A DNA stretch of 35,153 nucleotides, taken from contig JAETNT010000043.1 in NCBI GenBank assembly GCA_021772025.1, forward strand, positions 1 to 35,153, written 5' to 3'. Every line of letters starts with the position of its first letter. Within the stretch, counting starts at the first letter, position 1. A model generated the notes under the pieces. The model made no database searches. It was not told where the DNA came from and saw only the letters and a list, made by a program, of their open reading frames with translations. This stretch comes from Enterocloster bolteae. Lineage in GTDB: Bacteria > Bacillota > Clostridia > Lachnospirales > Lachnospiraceae. The translations under genes were made by a program, and so were the position numbers. This document shows positions 8,375 through 17,253 of the stretch, one piece after another.

Positions 8375-9865
8375 ATGATTTATAATTTTAACCTTGGCAT
8401 TGGGTGGGCGTCCAGCGGAGTCGAGTACGCACAGAGTTACCGGGCCGCAATGCTGAGAAATATCGGGGCTGACGCAAAGTTTATCTTTACGGACATGATT
8501 ACAGCAGAAAACATTGAACACATGACAAAAAACATCGGATTCCTTGACTCGGAGATTATTTGGCTGTATACGTTTTTTACGGATCAGAAAATCGCCCCTG
8601 TTTCGTATACATTAAAAGATTTAAGAGAGACTCTTCCTTCAAAGGGCTATACCTATACCAGAACCGGAAAGACAGGGAGGATTGTTTTCCAGGGAGCCAA
8701 TAATTTCTATATGGTTTATTTTACAGATGAGAAGTCGGACCGGGTTCACAGAGTAGAGATTGTCTCGGGAGGCCGTCTAATCCGAAAGGACTATTTTACT
8801 TATGGAAGAGTGTTCGCGGAATATTATGCGCCTCTGGATAAAAAGGCCCATATGTATCTGCGGCGGTTTTTTAATGAGGATGGTACGGTAGCTTACGAGG
8901 AGATAAACGATGACGGAAAGGTAATGTACCAGTTCCCAGATCAGCTTTTCTGCTCTAAGGAAGAGCTGGTAGGATATATGGTATCCAGGCTGAACCTGAC
9001 AAAAGAGGATACGGTGATAGTTGATCGGACTACAGGGATTGGTCAGGCGATTTTGCGGCATGCGGGAAAGGCCCGGGTGGGGATTATTATTCATGCAGAT
9101 CACTTTAGCGAAGGGGGAACCGATGAAAACTACATCCTCTGGAATAATTATTATGAGTATTCCTTTGCCATGGATAAACATGTGGATTTTTACGTTACAG
9201 CCACAGATGAGCAGAATAAGCTGCTGAAAGAGCAGTTCTTTAAGTACAAGGGCGTTACGCCTGCCGTCTATACTATACCGGTAGGCAGCCTGGAGGAGCT
9301 GAAGTATCCGATGGCGAACCGCAGGCCCTATTCTATCCTGACGGCCTCCAGGCTGGCTTCGGAGAAACATATTGACTGGATTATAGAAGCAGTGGTGAAG
9401 GCGAGAGAGACAATCCCCCAGCTTTCCTTGGATATTTATGGGAGAGGCGGCGAGGAGCAGAAGCTTCGGGAGCTGATCAAAAAGCACGAGGCTGAAAAGT
9501 ATATTGTCCTTCGAGGACAGCAGAACATGAAAGAGGTTTATCAGGATTATGAATTATACCTGTCCGGCTCCACCAGCGAGGGCTTTGGGCTGACCCTTAT
9601 GGAGGCCATTGGAGGCGGGCTTCCCATTATCGGCTTTGATGTGCGGTACGGCAATCCTACCTTTATTGATGACGGCGAAAACGGATATCTCATTCCGGTG
9701 GATGAGCATATGACGGCAAAGGAAAAGACAGAGGCGCTGACCGATAGGCTGATACGTTTGTTTACCGAAGCGGATTTGGACAGCTTTCATAACCACTCTT
9801 ATGAGAAAGCTGAGAAATTTCTTACAAAGGAGGTGGAGCAGAGATGGAAAGCTATCGTGGGCTAA
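8375..9865 (+). CDS. gtfA: Serine-rich protein O-GlcNAc transferase, catalytic subunit GtfA
   Basis: GtfA, with GtfB, transfers GlcNAc from UDP-GlcNAc to Ser/Thr of the adhesin in the cytosol before export. The 496-residue protein starts MIYNFNLGIGWASSGVEYAQ, the characteristic nucleotide-sugar-binding N-terminus of GtfA. An inserted beta-rich region for substrate contact follows (about residues 60-180). A GT-B retaining-transferase C-terminal half carries the E-x7-E motif, Glu402 in SEGFGLTLME and Glu410. The start follows secA2 by 46 bases, with GGAAACGGGA upstream. The last 22 bases overlap gtfB. All key motifs are present, so the enzyme should be active. Confidence 0.93.
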   Translation: MIYNFNLGIGWASSGVEYAQSYRAAMLRNIGADAKFIFTDMITAENIEHMTKNIGFLDSEIIWLYTFFTDQKIAPVSYTLKDLRETLPSKGYTYTRTGKTGRIVFQGANNFYMVYFTDEKSDRVHRVEIVSGGRLIRKDYFTYGRVFAEYYAPLDKKAHMYLRRFFNEDGTVAYEEINDDGKVMYQFPDQLFCSKEELVGYMVSRLNLTKEDTVIVDRTTGIGQAILRHAGKARVGIIIHADHFSEGGTDENYILWNNYYEYSFAMDKHVDFYVTATDEQNKLLKEQFFKYKGVTPAVYTIPVGSLEELKYPMANRRPYSILTASRLASEKHIDWIIEAVVKARETIPQLSLDIYGRGGEEQKLRELIKKHEAEKYIVLRGQQNMKEVYQDYELYLSGSTSEGFGLTLMEAIGGGLPIIGFDVRYGNPTFIDDGENGYLIPVDEHMTAKEKTEALTDRLIRLFTEADLDSFHNHSYEKAEKFLTKEVEQRWKAIVG

Positions 9866-11196
9866 CGGATACAGTTCTTTTATTGGACAACTATGGGGAA
9901 GACAGCCGAATGCTTCACCAATCTTTCCGGAGTTCCGGCTTTACGGGGCCGGTAATTGTCATTGAGGACGATGGTTTTTTCCCAGAGGATGTGATCTCCG
10001 TTTACCAGTATTTTAGCGGTGATTTTTCCAAAAACGGCAGGACTCCGGGAAAGGCAAGGTATTTTAATCAGATTAATATCCCGGATTATTGGGAGATTAA
10101 CGCCAGCAATTCCGGCGGAAAGGTATACGATCTGCACCGGGAGCGGGGGCGCATCTTTTACGCAGAGCCAAAGCACAAAAGGCTGGTGCGAGTGGTGGAC
10201 TGGACGGATGAGAAAGGAACGGTTCGTTCCAGTGACCACTACAATCGGTACGGCGCTTTATATGCTCGGACTTTTTTCAACAAGGAGGGAAAGCGCTTCT
10301 GCAAGGCATATTTTGACGGAGAAGGAAAGGAAACGCTGCTGGAAAATTTCGTGACCCATGATATTATCCTGAACCGGGAAGGCAAGGTTTATATATTTAA
10401 GAGCAAGGTAGATCTGGTTCTGAAGCTTTTGGAAGAGCGGAAAGCCATGGGAAGCAGAATCTTCTTCAATTCTCTGTCCACCCCCCTGTTTGTGTCGGAA
10501 AGGATGCCAGAGGGAAGAAAGGAGGATGTGCTCTTCTGGCAGGAGGGGGCCAGAAATGACATCCCTGGAAACATGCAGCTGATTCTCTCCGGACACTCCA
10601 GGCGGGCAAAAACCATTTATGTACAAAGAAAAGACAGCTATGAAAAGCTGATTCAGCTGGGGGCTTCAAAGGAAGTCATGAGTCCTCTGGGATTTGTCTA
10701 TGAATACAGCAGAGAGAACACTTTTCAGAATAAGGCGCTGATTTGTACCAATTCTGATCGAATTGAAAAGTGCGAGGAGTTGATAAAAGCACTTCCCAAG
10801 ATGCATTTTTATATTGCTGCTATTACAGAAATGTCATCCAAACTGATGAGCCTGTCCCAATATGATAATGTAACGCTGTATCCGGGGGCGCGGACAAAGC
10901 TCATTGATCAGTTGTTTGATACCTGCGATTATTATCTAGATATTAACCATGAAGGAGAGATTGTATCGGCAGTGAAACAGGCATTTTTGCATAATCATCT
11001 AATCCTTGGATTTAAACAGACGTTACATAATAAAACTTTTATCTCGGCAGGACATGTATTCGACAGCCACGAGGGGATGATTGATTTTTTAAACCAGGTT
11101 ATGGATCAGAAAGAGCAGATCAGGGAGCAGATCGATTTGCAGAAACGGGAGGCAATGTCAGAAGAGGCAGCTGCATATGCGGCTCTTTTGAAATAA
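9844..11196 (+). CDS. gtfB: GtfA-stabilising O-GlcNAc transferase subunit GtfB
   Basis: GtfB is the co-subunit that binds the acceptor Ser-rich polypeptide and GtfA; it has a GT-B fold but no catalytic residues. The 450-residue product shares the inserted beta-rich region pattern of GtfA (KAYFDGEGKETLLEN near residue 160), in line with the paired GtfA/GtfB architecture. It lacks the E-x7-E motif seen in GtfA. The ATG lies inside the gtfA end, behind AAGGAGGTGG, which is a strong coupled start. Position immediately after gtfA is conserved in these loci. Confidence 0.9.
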   Translation: MESYRGLTDTVLLLDNYGEDSRMLHQSFRSSGFTGPVIVIEDDGFFPEDVISVYQYFSGDFSKNGRTPGKARYFNQINIPDYWEINASNSGGKVYDLHRERGRIFYAEPKHKRLVRVVDWTDEKGTVRSSDHYNRYGALYARTFFNKEGKRFCKAYFDGEGKETLLENFVTHDIILNREGKVYIFKSKVDLVLKLLEERKAMGSRIFFNSLSTPLFVSERMPEGRKEDVLFWQEGARNDIPGNMQLILSGHSRRAKTIYVQRKDSYEKLIQLGASKEVMSPLGFVYEYSRENTFQNKALICTNSDRIEKCEELIKALPKMHFYIAAITEMSSKLMSLSQYDNVTLYPGARTKLIDQLFDTCDYYLDINHEGEIVSAVKQAFLHNHLILGFKQTLHNKTFISAGHVFDSHEGMIDFLNQVMDQKEQIREQIDLQKREAMSEEAAAYAALLK

Positions 11197-11224
11197 AAAA
11201 TTTTTAAATAGCAGGAGGAAGATT

Positions 11225-11395
11225 ATGTTAGGAACAGGATTAAATCCAGTAATGGTGGTAGCATTTTTGGAGCTGATACTGGCAGCGTACAGTGCGGCTC
11301 TTGTATTCAACACGGATAAGAAGGCCCTCAAAATTGTCCATATTGTATTAGGAATTCTGTGGGTGGTTCTGGCGCTGTTAAATATGTTCACTTAA
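11225..11395 (+). CDS. 56-residue two-helix membrane protein, SecG/Asp5-like candidate
   Basis: A short frame begins at an ATG 3 bases after AGGAGGAAG (11213-11221). It encodes 56 residues with two hydrophobic helices (about 8-29 and 37-54) separated by a basic turn, NTDKKALK. This is the size and topology of SecG. S. gordonii accessory loci contain two such small proteins, Asp4 (SecE-like) and Asp5 (SecG-like), in the same segment. The gene sits between gtfB and the next glycosyltransferase on the same strand with the same strong ribosome site as its neighbours, so it is very likely translated. I cannot show sequence homology to Asp4/Asp5 by eye. The functional link is inferred from topology and position. 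No separate SecE/Asp4 partner was found in the window. Confidence 0.75.
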   Translation: MLGTGLNPVMVVAFLELILAAYSAALVFNTDKKALKIVHIVLGILWVVLALLNMFT

Positions 11396-11396
11396 T

Positions 11397-11432
11397 GGGG
11401 ATGGGGGTGTTTCATTGAAAGGAGACATCCCC
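11397..11432 (+). other. Imperfect hairpin after the small membrane protein gene
   Basis: GGGGATG (11397-11403) pairs with CATCCCC (11426-11432), with an inner TTTC/GAAA pairing. No T-run follows. It may reduce read-through into the downstream glycosyltransferase genes, which have their own AAAGGAGGT site at 11456-11464. Confidence 0.3.
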
Positions 11433-11473
11433 TTAGCTGAATATGACGGAGGGTTAAAGGAGGTAGTAATCTC

Positions 11474-13630
11474 GTGAATGCATATATTACAAAACTGAAT
11501 GGAATGTCCTTTATGAGCACCAAGCAGTATGTACAGCATATGGCTGCCGATATTGCTCATACCCTGGGGATCCGGGAAATGGGGGTTTATCGGTACAATA
11601 CACAAGACGAGAGCGTAGAAAAACGCGGGTGCAGATTGGATGGAATCATTGCAGGCATGAGAGCTGGAGATATTGTAATATGTCAGCTTCCCACTGGAAA
11701 CGGGCTGGAATTTGAACGGGCATTTATAAAGCGCATTAAAGCTTATCGTGGCCGGATTGTGATGTTTATCCATAATCTGGAGGCCGTAATGGACAAAAAT
11801 CAAAAAGACACATTACAGGAGACAATTAAGCTTTATAATGAAGCGGAGGTCTTAATTGTCCCGTCTCACCGGATGAAACAATTTTTGCTGGAGCAAGGCA
11901 TTCGTCAGGGGATAAAATTTATTGTTCAGGAAATCCAGGATTATGCAACTCAGTTAAAACTGCCGGATTCGGGGAAGCTGAAAAGGGAACTCCATTTTGC
12001 AGGAAATCCGAGCAGGTTCCCATTTCTCAATACATGGGATTATGATATGCCTTTAAACATATACTCGAGCCAGGAGTGTTCAGGGAATCATGTGCTGAGG
12101 ATGGACTGGATGTCATCGGATCGCCTCCTGCTGGAACTATCCAAAGGGGGATTTGGCTTGGTATGGGACGACAGTGAATACGGACGCCAATACCTGTCTA
12201 TGAACAGTACCCTGAAACTCAGCGCGTATCTGGCTGCCGGGATACCGGTGATTGTACCAAGGGGGATTTCAAACCAGTGTATGATTGAGGAAAACCATCT
12301 GGGGATAGCTGTGGATACACTGGATCAGGCAGTAAAAACGGTAAAAAGCATGACAGAGCAGGAATACCAGGGATATGTTTCATCCTTGTCTCGATTCGCT
12401 CCTCTTATACGGCAGGGATTTTTTACAAAAAAATGCCTTGTGGATGCCATTCAGATGGTTATGCGAAAGGATCTGTATGTATATGCGGAATCGGATGTGG
12501 TTTGCGCCATGCCGAAAGGGCACTTTGAATATATCTGCCTTAATGAATCCTATGGAGGGAATCTGGCATTATCATGGACTTTCCGGGGAGAGGCAGAGGG
12601 ATTTTTAATTTATAACGCAGATTCCGGAAAATTAGTAGGGGAGGTCTGCGATGGCTTGGGGCACTACCTGTTGTTGAAAGACCAGCCCAAAGAGATAAGA
12701 CTTACAGTGAAATCCTATGTCAGATCCATAAGAGGAAAGATGATTACAGCAGAGTCAGACGCGGCGGCTATATCCGAAAAATCTTCAGTACAAAGCTTGG
12801 TCAGCCTGATTATGCCTGCCTATAATGCAAAAGAATCTATTGCCAGGAGTATTGATACTGCATTGGCCCAGTCATTTACAAATATGGAAGTGATTATTGT
12901 AGATGATGGCAGCACCGATGAGACCCGGGAGACTATTCAGTGGTATAAGGAGAGATATCCTCAGGTAAAGTTTCTTTCCCAGCCAAACGGGGGACAGGCA
13001 TCAGCCAGAAATACAGGGGTAAAGCAGTCAGTTGGAGATTATATCGGCTTTATGGATAGTGATGATATGGTAAGACCGGATATGATAGAACGGTTGTATG
13101 ATGCTGTTACAAAAAATGATTGCGACATTGCAGTGTCGTCAGCATATATGCTGAGAGAGGAAGGGTATAAGGAAATGGTAACGTACCCTATGGAGGAAGA
13201 CACAGCTGTCCCTATAGATGAATTTTTTGACCGATACATCACTCTTTCACCTGAGATTTGGAACAAACTGTATCGAGCATCTCTCGTAAAAGAGAGGCCA
13301 TTGCCCGTGAATATAACATTTGAGGATGATGCATGGACACCCTACGTTTTATCATATGCTGAGCGGGTTTGCTATATAAATGCCCATCTGTATGAATATG
13401 ACAGGACTATACAGAATACAACGTATACCAATGTAGTATGGAGAAAACCGATAGAAGAGAAGTTTCTGGATCATAAACAGTTTATGATGTTCTTTTTAAA
13501 AAACGGAAATCCGGAGAAAAGGCATTTTCTTAAGCGGCTGGCTTTGAGGTATATAGCAGCATTTATGAATATGTATTCATATCCGAAATACGAAGAATTG
13601 AAAGAAGAAATAGGACAGATGCAAATATAG
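11474..13630 (+). CDS. Fusion glycosyltransferase: Gtf3-like domain + GT2 domain
   Basis: This probably extends the GlcNAc-modified adhesin glycan with further sugars. Residues 1-330 resemble Gtf3/Nss-type glucosyltransferases of SRR loci. Recognisable marks are a LDGIIAG segment, VPSHRMKQFLLEQGI, the HFAGNPSRFPFL block and the AAGIPVIVPRGISNQ nucleotide-sugar region. Residues 340-430 form a beta-rich linker. A complete GT-A family 2 domain starts near residue 443 (VSLIMPAYN). It has Asp477-Asp478-Gly-Ser-Thr and the metal-binding Asp528-Ser-Asp-Asp. The GTG start is set by AAAGGAGGT (11456-11464). The N-terminal domain is paralogous to the next gene. Two catalytic domains on one chain suggest sequential addition of two sugars. 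Donor and acceptor cannot be read from the sequence. Confidence 0.85.
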   Translation: MNAYITKLNGMSFMSTKQYVQHMAADIAHTLGIREMGVYRYNTQDESVEKRGCRLDGIIAGMRAGDIVICQLPTGNGLEFERAFIKRIKAYRGRIVMFIHNLEAVMDKNQKDTLQETIKLYNEAEVLIVPSHRMKQFLLEQGIRQGIKFIVQEIQDYATQLKLPDSGKLKRELHFAGNPSRFPFLNTWDYDMPLNIYSSQECSGNHVLRMDWMSSDRLLLELSKGGFGLVWDDSEYGRQYLSMNSTLKLSAYLAAGIPVIVPRGISNQCMIEENHLGIAVDTLDQAVKTVKSMTEQEYQGYVSSLSRFAPLIRQGFFTKKCLVDAIQMVMRKDLYVYAESDVVCAMPKGHFEYICLNESYGGNLALSWTFRGEAEGFLIYNADSGKLVGEVCDGLGHYLLLKDQPKEIRLTVKSYVRSIRGKMITAESDAAAISEKSSVQSLVSLIMPAYNAKESIARSIDTALAQSFTNMEVIIVDDGSTDETRETIQWYKERYPQVKFLSQPNGGQASARNTGVKQSVGDYIGFMDSDDMVRPDMIERLYDAVTKNDCDIAVSSAYMLREEGYKEMVTYPMEEDTAVPIDEFFDRYITLSPEIWNKLYRASLVKERPLPVNITFEDDAWTPYVLSYAERVCYINAHLYEYDRTIQNTTYTNVVWRKPIEEKFLDHKQFMMFFLKNGNPEKRHFLKRLALRYIAAFMNMYSYPKYEELKEEIGQMQI

Positions 13631-13659
13631 AGCGCTGGAACAGTACAGGGAGTGGGAGA

Positions 13660-14676
13660 ATGTTGTATATTACAAAAACGAGCGGGGGAATTATAGAGGA
13701 CACGGCGCAATATGCACAGCAGCAGACGGCTGAGATTGCCCATCAGATGGGATATAGAGAAATGGGGATATACCGTTATAATGCAGATGCAGAAAGGGAC
13801 GAGATCCTTTCTGCGCGGCTAGATGGAATAATTGCAGGCCTCACATGGAGGAATAAGGACATTGTTGTGTGTCAGCTTCCTTCCTGGAACGGGGTGAGGT
13901 TTGACCGGAGATTGGTGCGGCGTATAAAAACATATCACTGCCATGTCATAATTTTTATTCAAGATGTACAGGCATTGATGTTTGAATCGAATCAATATTT
14001 ACTGCCGGATCTAGTGGACTTATACAATCAGGCTGAAGTTCTCATCGTACCATCTCATGCAATGAAGAAATTTTTGCTGGAAAATGGAATAAGGGAGGGG
14101 ATGAAAATTGTTGTACAGGAGATATGGGATTATACAACAGATATTCACTTTACAGGGCCTCCCAAATTTAAAAAGGAGATTCATTTTGCCGGAAATCCGG
14201 AAAAGTTTTTGTTTCCAAACAAGTGGGATTATGATATTCTATTGAAGTTATATTCAGATAAGCCATGTACCGGCAAAAATGTGCAGAGTATAGGGTGGAT
14301 AGAGCCCAGCGCCCTTCTGTTGGAGTTAAAGAAAGGCGGATTTGGATTGCTGTGGTATGGAGATGACTTTTGGCATCAATATATGAGCTACAATAACAGC
14401 ATGAAACTCAGTACCTATTTAGCAGCGGGCATTCCCGTAATTGTACCGCGGGGAATTTCTAATCAGTATTTAATTGAGAAAAACCGATTGGGAATAGTTG
14501 TGGATAGCCTAGAAGAAGCGGTTGAAAAAGTGAAGAATATTATAGAACAGGAATATCGGGAATATACGGAAAGTGTTGGCCGGTTTGCTACATTATTAAG
14601 AAATGGATACTTTACGAAAAGGCTGCTTGTGGAAGCGGTTCATGCGCTTTTTAGAGAGGACTTGGGGGACTCATAG
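13660..14676 (+). CDS. Gtf3-like glycosyltransferase (adhesin glycan extension)
   Basis: This 338-residue protein aligns by eye along its whole length with residues 1-335 of the preceding fusion enzyme. Shared blocks include EMGIYRYNA, LDGIIAG, VVCQLP, VPSHAMKKFLLENGI, EIHFAGNPEKF, AAGIPVIVPRGISNQ and a C-terminal GYFTKRLLVEA. It is the Gtf3/Nss type of GT-B enzyme, which adds the second sugar to O-GlcNAc on SRR proteins. It lacks the GT2 half. The pair therefore looks like a duplication followed by gain (or loss) of the GT2 domain. The ATG follows GTGGGAGA. It appears to be the last gene of the accessory Sec locus. Confidence 0.85.
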   Translation: MLYITKTSGGIIEDTAQYAQQQTAEIAHQMGYREMGIYRYNADAERDEILSARLDGIIAGLTWRNKDIVVCQLPSWNGVRFDRRLVRRIKTYHCHVIIFIQDVQALMFESNQYLLPDLVDLYNQAEVLIVPSHAMKKFLLENGIREGMKIVVQEIWDYTTDIHFTGPPKFKKEIHFAGNPEKFLFPNKWDYDILLKLYSDKPCTGKNVQSIGWIEPSALLLELKKGGFGLLWYGDDFWHQYMSYNNSMKLSTYLAAGIPVIVPRGISNQYLIEKNRLGIVVDSLEEAVEKVKNIIEQEYREYTESVGRFATLLRNGYFTKRLLVEAVHALFREDLGDS

Positions 14677-14773
14677 CCATGAATATTCCGATATTGCCCT
14701 GTTTGCCGGCCTCTGGTTCGACTGCGAGAAAGAGATGTATGAAAATATCGAAGGCCTGGAACGCCTGCCATAG
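14642..14773 (+). pseudogene. Orphan C-terminal coding fragment at the end of the accessory Sec locus
   Basis: In the frame +1 to the preceding glycosyltransferase, a reading frame runs through 14642-14773 and ends in TAG. Its last 33 residues (from HEYSDIALFAG) look like true protein. Codons end mostly in G/C and the composition is balanced with amphipathic character. It has no ribosome site of its own and most of it overlaps or abuts the stop of the upstream gene. I read it as the surviving 3' end of a gene cut by insertion or deletion. I do not recognise the family. A real 43-residue peptide is the less likely alternative. Confidence 0.4.
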
Positions 14774-14801
14774 GCGCAGGCCAAAAAGGAGGAGAAAAAT
14801 T

Positions 14802-15800
14802 ATGAGAAAGAAGAGACAGCTCCTGCTGCTAAGCGCGGCAGCGGCACTGACCCTGGGAACCGGGGCCTGCGCGCCGGCGGTTCCCGATGCCGGACAGACG
14901 GAAACGCAGGCCCGGACAGAATCCCCTGCCGGGACAGAAGAAGTGCTGGCGGATATTGAGGATAATATGGTATCATTAAGTTCAAGACCTCAAAAAAACC
15001 TGGTGCGTGTTCCCACGGCATCCGGAACGGTTACCTACGGCAATGATACGGTGTCTGTAGATGCTTCCAATGTTCAGAATGGTTATGTAATGATCAAATA
15101 TACAGGCAGTGTTAAGAAGATTAAGGTGCAGATATCCAAGGGAGCTCTTACTTATACATATGATTTGAACGCCAGGGATGCTTATGAGGTGTTTCCTATG
15201 TCAGAGGGAAGCGGAACATACAAAATTAAGGTGTTTGAAAATGTAAGCGGCACCCAATACTCACAGGCCTTCAGCCAGGATGTGCAGGTATCTTTGGCCG
15301 ACCAGTTTGAGCCGTTTTTGTACCCGAATCAGTACGTAAACTTTTCTCAGGGGAGCGCCGCGGTACAAAAGGGAGCCCAGCTGGCGGCCGGCGCAGAGGA
15401 TGATTTAGGGATAGTTGACGCGATATACAACTATGTGGTGAACAATCTGACCTACGATAAGGTAAGAGCGGCCACCGTCCAAAGCGGATATCTTCCCGAT
15501 GTAGACCAGGTTCTGGCGGAAAAGAAAGGAATCTGTTTTGATTATGCCGCCCTTATGGTCTCTATGCTTCGCTCTCAGGACATTCCTGCCAAGCTTGTGG
15601 TGGGCTATACAGGCGATGCTTACCACGCATGGGTCAATGTGTATATTGACGGCGTAGGCTGGATTGACAATTACATTTACTTTGACGGAACCAACTGGTC
15701 TTTGGCGGATCCCACATTTGCTTCCACAGGAGGACAGAGCGACGAGATTAAGCAGTATATCGGCGACGGCGCCAACTACCAGCAAAAATATTGCTATTAA
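14802..15800 (+). CDS. Transglutaminase-like cysteine peptidase lipoprotein
   Basis: This is a predicted extracytoplasmic lipoprotein of 332 residues. It has a basic N-terminus (MRKKRQ), a hydrophobic stretch and a lipobox-like LGTGAC. A Pro/Thr/Glu-rich linker and a beta-sandwich region follow, then a transglutaminase-core domain. The catalytic triad is readable as Cys245 (KKGICFDYA), His275 (AYHAWVNVY) and Asp303 (LADPTF). Proteins with this core act as peptidases or cross-linkers on surface or cell-wall proteins. The start is fixed by AAAAAGGAGG (14783-14792); an in-frame ATG at 14679 would add a non-coding-looking Arg-rich leader. It is 13 bases from the pilus-type gene that follows, so it is probably co-expressed and may process or cross-link the secreted pilin-like proteins. 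That link is inference. Confidence 0.85.
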   Translation: MRKKRQLLLLSAAAALTLGTGACAPAVPDAGQTETQARTESPAGTEEVLADIEDNMVSLSSRPQKNLVRVPTASGTVTYGNDTVSVDASNVQNGYVMIKYTGSVKKIKVQISKGALTYTYDLNARDAYEVFPMSEGSGTYKIKVFENVSGTQYSQAFSQDVQVSLADQFEPFLYPNQYVNFSQGSAAVQKGAQLAAGAEDDLGIVDAIYNYVVNNLTYDKVRAATVQSGYLPDVDQVLAEKKGICFDYAALMVSMLRSQDIPAKLVVGYTGDAYHAWVNVYIDGVGWIDNYIYFDGTNWSLADPTFASTGGQSDEIKQYIGDGANYQQKYCY

Positions 15801-15813
15801 AGGAGATATGTTC

Positions 15814-16866
15814 ATGAGTGAGAAAACAAAGCAGAAGTATACATATCGGGAACTTTCTGCTTTTTGCCTTCAGGTGTCCCTTCTTCTGAAAGCGGCAGTC
15901 CCTTTAGATGAAGGACTGCGGATCATGGCGGAGGATGGAGCGGACGAGGACGAAAAGAAACAGCTGCTCTTTTTGGCGGATGAGATAGAGCTGGGAGCGC
16001 CGGTTTTTGAGGCTTTGGAAAAGACGGAAAGCTTTCCCGATTATGTGATTAAGATGGCAAAATTGGGGGATCAGACGGGAACCTTAGATCAGATGATGGA
16101 GTCTTTATCCGCATATTATGATAAAGAGGACAGGATGATCCGCAACATCCGCAATGCAGTCACCTATCCTATCATGATGGTCCTTATGCTTTTGGTGGTG
16201 CTGTTTGTTCTGTTTACCAGAGTGATGCCTATCTTTGAAGAAGTTTATGAACAGCTGGGAACTCAGATATCTCCTGTATCCCAGGCGGCAATCCGGCTGG
16301 GAGGTATTTTCAGCGGCATCGCTTTAGCGGCGGCAGCTGTAGCAGCCGTGGCCGCCGTGGGATTATATACAGCATCAAAATTCGGAAAAAAGAGCCATCT
16401 GGCGGAGCACATTGCCGAGAGATTTAAGCGTTCCAACAAAACAGCCCTGCTGGCGGCGAAAAGACGGTGCAGTTCGGTACTGGCTTTGACTTTAAAAAGC
16501 GGCCTGGAACTGGAAAAAGGAATCGAACTGGCGGAAGAATTGGCGGGCAACAGCAAGATTCAGGAGTACTTGGCAAAGTGTAAAGACGATCTGGAAATGG
16601 GAAAAGGCTATGATGAGGCGATGAAAGAATCAGGGCTGTTTAGCGGGTTTCAGATTCAGATGATCAAGGTAGGCAACCGGAGCGGGCGTCTGGACCGTGT
16701 GATGGAAGATATCTCCCAGGGATATGAGGAAGAGGCGGACGCATCCATCGACAATGCCATCTCCAGGCTGGAGCCTACCATAGTAGCAGTGTTAGCCGTA
16801 TCCGTCGGTTTGGTGCTTTTGTCTGTGATGCTTCCCCTGGTAGGGATATTGTCGGCCATAGGGTAA
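15814..16866 (+). CDS. Type II secretion / type IV pilus inner-membrane platform protein (GspF/PilC family)
   Basis: This is the integral membrane platform protein on which type IV pilus or type II secretion ATPases act. The 350-residue protein has the duplicated GspF architecture. The first cytosolic helical domain (residues 10-115) contains LKAAVPLDEGLRIM and KLGDQTGTLDQMM. A transmembrane pair follows near 125-195. The second copy (LTLKSGLELEKGIELA and KVGNRSGRLDRVM) leads to a C-terminal membrane helix. The G-T/R-L-D signatures in both halves are diagnostic. The ATG at 15814 lies 8 bases after AGGAG; the ATG at 15808 is too close. The next gene starts 12 bases downstream, in one operon. 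Confidence 0.92.
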   Translation: MSEKTKQKYTYRELSAFCLQVSLLLKAAVPLDEGLRIMAEDGADEDEKKQLLFLADEIELGAPVFEALEKTESFPDYVIKMAKLGDQTGTLDQMMESLSAYYDKEDRMIRNIRNAVTYPIMMVLMLLVVLFVLFTRVMPIFEEVYEQLGTQISPVSQAAIRLGGIFSGIALAAAAVAAVAAVGLYTASKFGKKSHLAEHIAERFKRSNKTALLAAKRRCSSVLALTLKSGLELEKGIELAEELAGNSKIQEYLAKCKDDLEMGKGYDEAMKESGLFSGFQIQMIKVGNRSGRLDRVMEDISQGYEEEADASIDNAISRLEPTIVAVLAVSVGLVLLSVMLPLVGILSAIG

Positions 16867-16878
16867 TAGGTGGAAATA

Positions 16879-17253
16879 ATGAAGCAATTGAAAAATAGTT
16901 GGAATATGGTAAAAGGCTATGTGACATCAGCGGTGGTTTTTGGCATTGTGATGGCAGTATTTTTAAATGGAGTACTGTCCATGTCCCGCCGGATGAATCA
17001 GGAAGGGACAGAAACTCTGCGAAGCGCCATTGCCAGAGCTTGTGTACAGTGCTATGCTATTGAGGGACGATATCCCCCATCTGTCCAATATTTGGAAGAA
17101 AACTACGGAATCCGGATTGACCGGAACCGTTTTCAGGTGTTCTATGAAGGGTTTGCTTCTAACATTATGCCGGATATTACGGTTATTTCCGTTTCAGAAA
17201 AGGAGGGGAGAGAATTTGAAAAGGCAGGTACAGCAGAAGGGCCAGACAGTTAA
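16879..17253 (+). CDS. Pilin-like single-helix protein (pseudopilin candidate)
   Basis: The 124-residue protein has a short basic N-terminus and one hydrophobic helix (about 13-34). A soluble domain follows with an AIEGRYPPSVQYLEENYGI segment, like the post-helix region of GspG/ComGC-type pseudopilins. A Gly precedes the helix (VKG-YVTSA), but Glu at position +5, usual for prepilin processing, is replaced by Ala. The ATG at 16879 has AGGTGG five bases upstream. Its end overlaps the next gene by 38 bases. It is probably a minor pilin or assembly subunit of the operon's filament. The exact family is not certain. Confidence 0.7.
   Translation: MKQLKNSWNMVKGYVTSAVVFGIVMAVFLNGVLSMSRRMNQEGTETLRSAIARACVQCYAIEGRYPPSVQYLEENYGIRIDRNRFQVFYEGFASNIMPDITVISVSEKEGREFEKAGTAEGPDS

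Noticed and set aside
14679..14801. N-terminal extension of the transglutaminase protein
   Set aside because: The extension is Arg/Cys-rich with no ribosome site and would bury the lipoprotein signal; the ATG at 14802 has AGGAGG.
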